Assembly (NCBI GenBank): GCA_018265835.1
Contig: JABLYK010000009.1
Span: 1-54,911 of the forward strand
Direction: 5' to 3'
DNA length: 54,911 nt
From: Oscillospiraceae bacterium
GTDB lineage: Bacteria > Bacillota > Clostridia > Oscillospirales > Oscillospiraceae
Numbering within the stretch: the first letter of the stretch is position 1; each line of letters opens with the position of its first letter. Both the position numbers and the translations under genes were made by a program. The notes below the pieces were generated by a model. It saw only the letters and a program-made list of their open reading frames with translations. It was not told the DNA's origin and searched no databases. Below are positions 52,248-54,911 of the stretch, one piece after another.

Positions 52248-54013
52248 GCAACAAACCGTACAAAGGCTTTGAGCCGAAATGGCTCCTGACCCCCGCGCCC
52301 GCAGGCAGCTACCGTTCCATCTTCCGCTGGGGCGACCCGAACTTCTTCAAATATCCGAAAGAGTCACTCTACAAGCTCATGAAGGAAACCTTCAAGATGA
52401 CGGACGACGATTTTAAAGAATACGCCGACGACATCGGCTTCGACCAGGTTGATCTGTCCGATCACCCCGTGCAGCTCGCGCAGGAGCACATCGACGCGCT
52501 GGCCGCCATCGTGGGCGAGGACGGCATCTCCACCACGGACTATGACCGCCTGAGCGTCGCCTACGGCTTCACCGCGTACGACATTCTCCGCCTGCGCCAC
52601 AAGCGCATCGACAGCGTGCCGGACGTGGTGCTCTACCCCGACACGACCGAGCAGGTGGAGCAGATCGTCGCCTACGTTACCGAGCACAACATCCCGCTGT
52701 ACGTTTACGGCGGCGGCAGCAGCGTTACGCGCGGCGTGGAGCCCATCAAGGGCGGCGTCTCGCTCGACATGCGCCGTCGGTTCAACAAGGTCATCAGCTT
52801 CAACGAGATCGACCAGACCATCACCGTGCAGGCTGGCATGTCCGGCCCCGATCTGGAAAAGACGCTCCAGAACGCGCCGGAGCTGTTCGGCGCCAAGCGC
52901 CCGTACACCTGCGGCCACTTCCCGCAGTCGTTTGAATACTCCAGCGTCGGCGGGTGGACGGTCACGCGCGGCGCGGGTCAGAACAGCACGTACTACGGCA
53001 CGATTGCCGATATCGTGCTTTCGCAGAAATACGCCACGCCCATCGGCACCATCCAGACGCCGCACTGCAATCGCGAGGCCACCGGCCCCGATCTCAACGA
53101 GATCATGATGGGCAGCGAGGGCACCTTCGGCGTGCTCACCGAGGTCACGCTGCGCGTGTTCCGCTGGATGCCCGAAAACCGCAAGCGTTTCTCCTACATT
53201 TTCAAGAGCTGGGACGTCGCCATGAAGGCTGCGCGCGAGATGATGCAGTGCGAGGCGGGCTTCTCCTCCGTGTTCCGCCTGTCCGACCCGGAAGAGACGC
53301 ACCTCATGCTCAAGCTCTACAATGTGGACGAAACGCCGCTGCAGCCGCTGCTCGACGCTGCGGGCTACAAGGACATGGAGCGCTGCCTGTTCCTCGGCTT
53401 CACGGACGGCGAAAAGGGCTTCAGCCGGAATGTTGCGAAAAACATCGCCAAAATCGCGCTGAAGCACGGGGGTATGCCGCTCACCGGCTATGTCTGCCGC
53501 AGCTGGGAGAAGGGCCGCTTCAACGACCCGTACCTGCGCGACACGCTCATGGATTTCGGCATCACGACCGACACGCTCGAGTGCTCCGTCAACTGGTCGA
53601 ACATGGCGCAGGTGCACGCCGACGTGCGCAAGGTCTGCCACGCGCTGCCGAACACCGTCGTCACCACGCACATGTCCCACTGCTATCCGCAGGGCGCGAA
53701 CCTGTACTTCATCTTCCTCACCAGAATGCAGGATGAGGACGATTTCAAGGCGTACCACACCACGATTCTCGACGCGATCCAGCGCTCCGGCGCAGCCATC
53801 AGCCACCATCACGGCATCGGCAAGATGTTTGCCCCGTGGCTGGAGGGCTACCTCGGCGAGAAGGAATACGGCGTGTTCCGCGTCCTGAAGGATTACTTCG
53901 ACCCGAAGTACAACATGAACCCCGGCGGCACGATCGGGTTGGATCTCAAGCCGGAGGAGAAGAAGTTCCTCCGCGAGCACACGGACTATCTCCAGCAGCC
54001 GAAAAAGGATTAA
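52244..54013 (+). CDS. AGPS-like FAD-binding oxidase (589 aa)
   Basis: A PCMH-fold flavoprotein of the FAD_binding_4 family. The FAD domain spans about 125-310 (PDVVLYPDTTEQVEQIVAYV, YGGGSSVTRGVEPIKGGVSL, SSVGGWTVTRGAGQNSTYYG). The C-terminal cap has the triple histidine SHHHGIGKMFAPWLEGYLG, as in alkyldihydroxyacetonephosphate synthase (AGPS), and NMNPGGTIGL at the end. AGPS builds ether lipids, while bacterial relatives mostly oxidise hydroxy acids. In an operon with a kinase and a GlpA-like dehydrogenase either glycerol-ether or hydroxy-acid metabolism is possible (inference). Confidence 0.88.
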   Translation: MSNKPYKGFEPKWLLTPAPAGSYRSIFRWGDPNFFKYPKESLYKLMKETFKMTDDDFKEYADDIGFDQVDLSDHPVQLAQEHIDALAAIVGEDGISTTDYDRLSVAYGFTAYDILRLRHKRIDSVPDVVLYPDTTEQVEQIVAYVTEHNIPLYVYGGGSSVTRGVEPIKGGVSLDMRRRFNKVISFNEIDQTITVQAGMSGPDLEKTLQNAPELFGAKRPYTCGHFPQSFEYSSVGGWTVTRGAGQNSTYYGTIADIVLSQKYATPIGTIQTPHCNREATGPDLNEIMMGSEGTFGVLTEVTLRVFRWMPENRKRFSYIFKSWDVAMKAAREMMQCEAGFSSVFRLSDPEETHLMLKLYNVDETPLQPLLDAAGYKDMERCLFLGFTDGEKGFSRNVAKNIAKIALKHGGMPLTGYVCRSWEKGRFNDPYLRDTLMDFGITTDTLECSVNWSNMAQVHADVRKVCHALPNTVVTTHMSHCYPQGANLYFIFLTRMQDEDDFKAYHTTILDAIQRSGAAISHHHGIGKMFAPWLEGYLGEKEYGVFRVLKDYFDPKYNMNPGGTIGLDLKPEEKKFLREHTDYLQQPKKD

Positions 54014-54040
54014 TTGTTTCATTGGGAATTGGAAGAGAGA

Positions 54041-54080
54041 AAGGCGCCCCGTCGATGTTGAACATCGACGGGGCGCTGAA
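54041..54080. terminator. Hairpin after the redox/kinase operon
   Basis: GCGCCCCGTCGATGTT (54044-54059) pairs with AACATCGACGGGGCGC (54061-54076). It sits between convergent genes; the T-tract is poor on both sides. Confidence 0.65.
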
Positions 54081-54105
54081 TCTGTTAAAAAGGCTGTTTG
54101 CTTCG

Positions 54106-54657
54106 TCAGGTTTGCTCACCCGGCAGTTCCATCCGCAGCGCCTTGCGCGCCGCTTTCAGAAGGTACGGCAGGAGCAGCGCAAACACAATGCCCTTGCCGA
54201 TGCTGAGGGCAATGCGCGGGATCAGCATACCAAACACCACCGCCTTGGAGTAATACCCGTAGATCATACTGTCCACGTAAATGACGCCGGTGTTCAGCGC
54301 CGTAATGAGCAGCTCGTTGACCACCGTGACGCCCATAAGCTGCCCCAGCGAGAGGTTGAATTTCCGGCGCGCGGCATACCATCCGACCAGCAGACCGCAG
54401 ACGCCGTAGGGCAGCATCCACAGCAGCGTCGTGGCGCTCACGCCGTAGCGCAGGAGCTGATAGAGCAGCGTTCCGATCAGGCCGATGGCCACGCCGTCCA
54501 CCGGGCCGAACAGCAGCGCGCCGATCAGGACGGGCAGGCTCTCAAACGTGATCTTCATGCTGATGAAGTCCAGCGCCACCATGCCCAGCACCGTGCACAT
54601 CGCGGTAAACATCGCGTCTACCGCCAGTCGTTTTACCGTCCACTTCTGTTTTTGCAT
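54106..54657 (-). CDS. ECF transporter S component, FolT-like (183 aa)
   Basis: A membrane substrate-binding subunit of an energy-coupling-factor vitamin importer. Six hydrophobic helices are visible, starting RLAVDAMFTAMCTVLGMVAL and including VLIGALLFGPVDGVAIGLIG and WMLPYGVCGLLVGWYAARR. The LxGxLFGPVxG pattern is that of folate-type S components, but other vitamins are possible. The partner EcfA and EcfT genes are not here. ATG 54657 follows AAAGGAG at 7 bases, and that site is paired in a hairpin just upstream. Confidence 0.88.
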   Translation of the reverse strand: MQKQKWTVKRLAVDAMFTAMCTVLGMVALDFISMKITFESLPVLIGALLFGPVDGVAIGLIGTLLYQLLRYGVSATTLLWMLPYGVCGLLVGWYAARRKFNLSLGQLMGVTVVNELLITALNTGVIYVDSMIYGYYSKAVVFGMLIPRIALSIGKGIVFALLLPYLLKAARKALRMELPGEQT

Positions 54658-54665
54658 AAAAAAAC

Positions 54666-54693
54666 TCCTTTCGTGACAGTTGCCACGAAAGGT
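54666..54693 (-). promoter_or_regulatory. Hairpin covering the ribosome binding site of the ECF gene
   Basis: On the minus strand CCTTTCGTG (54693-54685) pairs with CACGAAAGG (54676-54668); the second arm includes the AAAGGAG ribosome binding site. I could not match the leader to a known folate or preQ1 riboswitch. Confidence 0.55.
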
Positions 54694-54744
54694 CGCCCTC
54701 AGGTGGCAGCGGAAGCGGAGACAGTACCGCGACGTCACGTCAGA

Positions 54745-54799
54745 ATGCTCGCGCAAGGTCAACAGGTACCGCATAGCGGTGCCTGTTCGACCGGCTCGG
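54745..54799. repeat. 55-bp direct repeat, copy 1
   Basis: It starts ATGCTCGCGCAAGG, contains the stem AACAGGTACCGC/GCGGTGCCTGTT and ends GACCGGCTCGG. An identical copy begins 112 bases later. Confidence 0.9.
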
Positions 54800-54856
54800 G
54801 CATTCTTCCTTCTTCGCTGCAAACCCGCTGCGCTGGGCTTTGCATCGAGTCGGGGG

Positions 54857-54911
54857 ATGCTCGCGCAAGGTCAACAGGTACCGCATAGCGGTGCCTGTTC
54901 GACCGGCTCGG
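54857..54911. repeat. 55-bp direct repeat, copy 2 (reaches window end)
   Basis: Identical to 54745-54799. Between them lies GGGCATTCTTCCTTCTTCGC and a palindrome TGCAAACCC/GGGCTTTGCA with CGCTGCGCTG loop, as in the variable-stem repeats. The array may continue beyond the window. Confidence 0.9.

Noticed and set aside
54658..54744. Folate or preQ1 riboswitch before the ECF S component
   Set aside because: Conserved cores of these aptamers could not be found; only the hairpin covering the ribosome binding site is supported.
1..54911. tRNA or rRNA genes
   Set aside because: I looked for T-loop (GTTCGA) and rRNA words in the intergenic stretches and found no cloverleaf or rRNA segment; a dedicated tRNA search would be decisive.

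Overview
The window reads as chromosome of a GC-rich, anaerobic, spore-forming Firmicute, most likely a Clostridia member of the Oscillospiraceae type (Oscillibacter or Lawsonibacter-like; this placement is inference). The grounds are Spo0A with upstream 0A boxes, SpoIIP, a SleB-type hydrolase, an S-box (SAM-I) riboswitch on metK, rubrerythrin/rubredoxin, and a two-subunit 2-hydroxyacyl-CoA dehydratase-like pair. No phage or insertion sequence was recognised. Accessory character shows instead in intergenic palindromic repeats, small regulator/microprotein pairs and AT-rich islands.

Layout. 1-5345: 3' end of glutamate dehydrogenase, a microprotein/XRE pair, a CDF metal transporter with a hairpin leader, a structured RNA, DUF1292 and BofC-like genes, and a class A penicillin-binding protein. 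5346-13060: repeat-rich gaps, a five-SH3 NlpC/P60 hydrolase, and a methionine block in which the MetH activation domain is a separate gene, followed by MetH and a homocysteine methyltransferase/methylenetetrahydrofolate reductase fusion. 13094-16200: a SLOG/XRE divergent pair with twin operators, a type I toxin-antitoxin-like locus, and metK under a SAM riboswitch. 16229-25765: polyphosphate kinase divergent from hypB, an LRR/SLH surface protein, a threonine-aldolase-like enzyme, rsmG, a SleB-like hydrolase and spoIIP. 25879-30023: a CBS-domain protein, a Fur-family regulator with rubrerythrin and a mini-rubredoxin, a zinc-ribbon membrane protein and spo0A. 30377-38340: a second XRE/microprotein pair, then a SulP transporter with citrate synthase, and divergently aconitase with isocitrate dehydrogenase. 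38433-42110: an XRE/lipoprotein pair, a sortase B with its substrate, and the third microprotein with an Arc-like regulator. 42272-47113: the dehydratase operon behind an attenuator-like leader, a NifX-like protein, a DUF134 protein and TetR. 47296-54013: a tight five-gene redox/kinase operon with a TetR-type operator. The end holds an ECF transporter S component and 55-bp direct repeats.

How it works together. Citrate synthase, aconitase and NADP-type isocitrate dehydrogenase make the oxidative half of the TCA cycle, giving 2-oxoglutarate, which the glutamate dehydrogenase at the left edge could aminate. The methionine block and riboswitch-controlled metK form a methyl cycle. The last operon (GlpA-like, NAD(P)/FAD oxidoreductase, DUF1667, FGGY kinase, AGPS-like FAD enzyme) looks like a substrate-inducible pathway for a polyol or glycerol-type compound whose identity cannot be read from sequence.

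The most distinctive result is a three-copy module. A 47-52 residue microprotein of one recognisable family is encoded divergently from a tiny DNA-binding protein (twice XRE, once Arc/RHH), and each microprotein promoter carries a different palindromic operator exactly between its -35 and -10 boxes.
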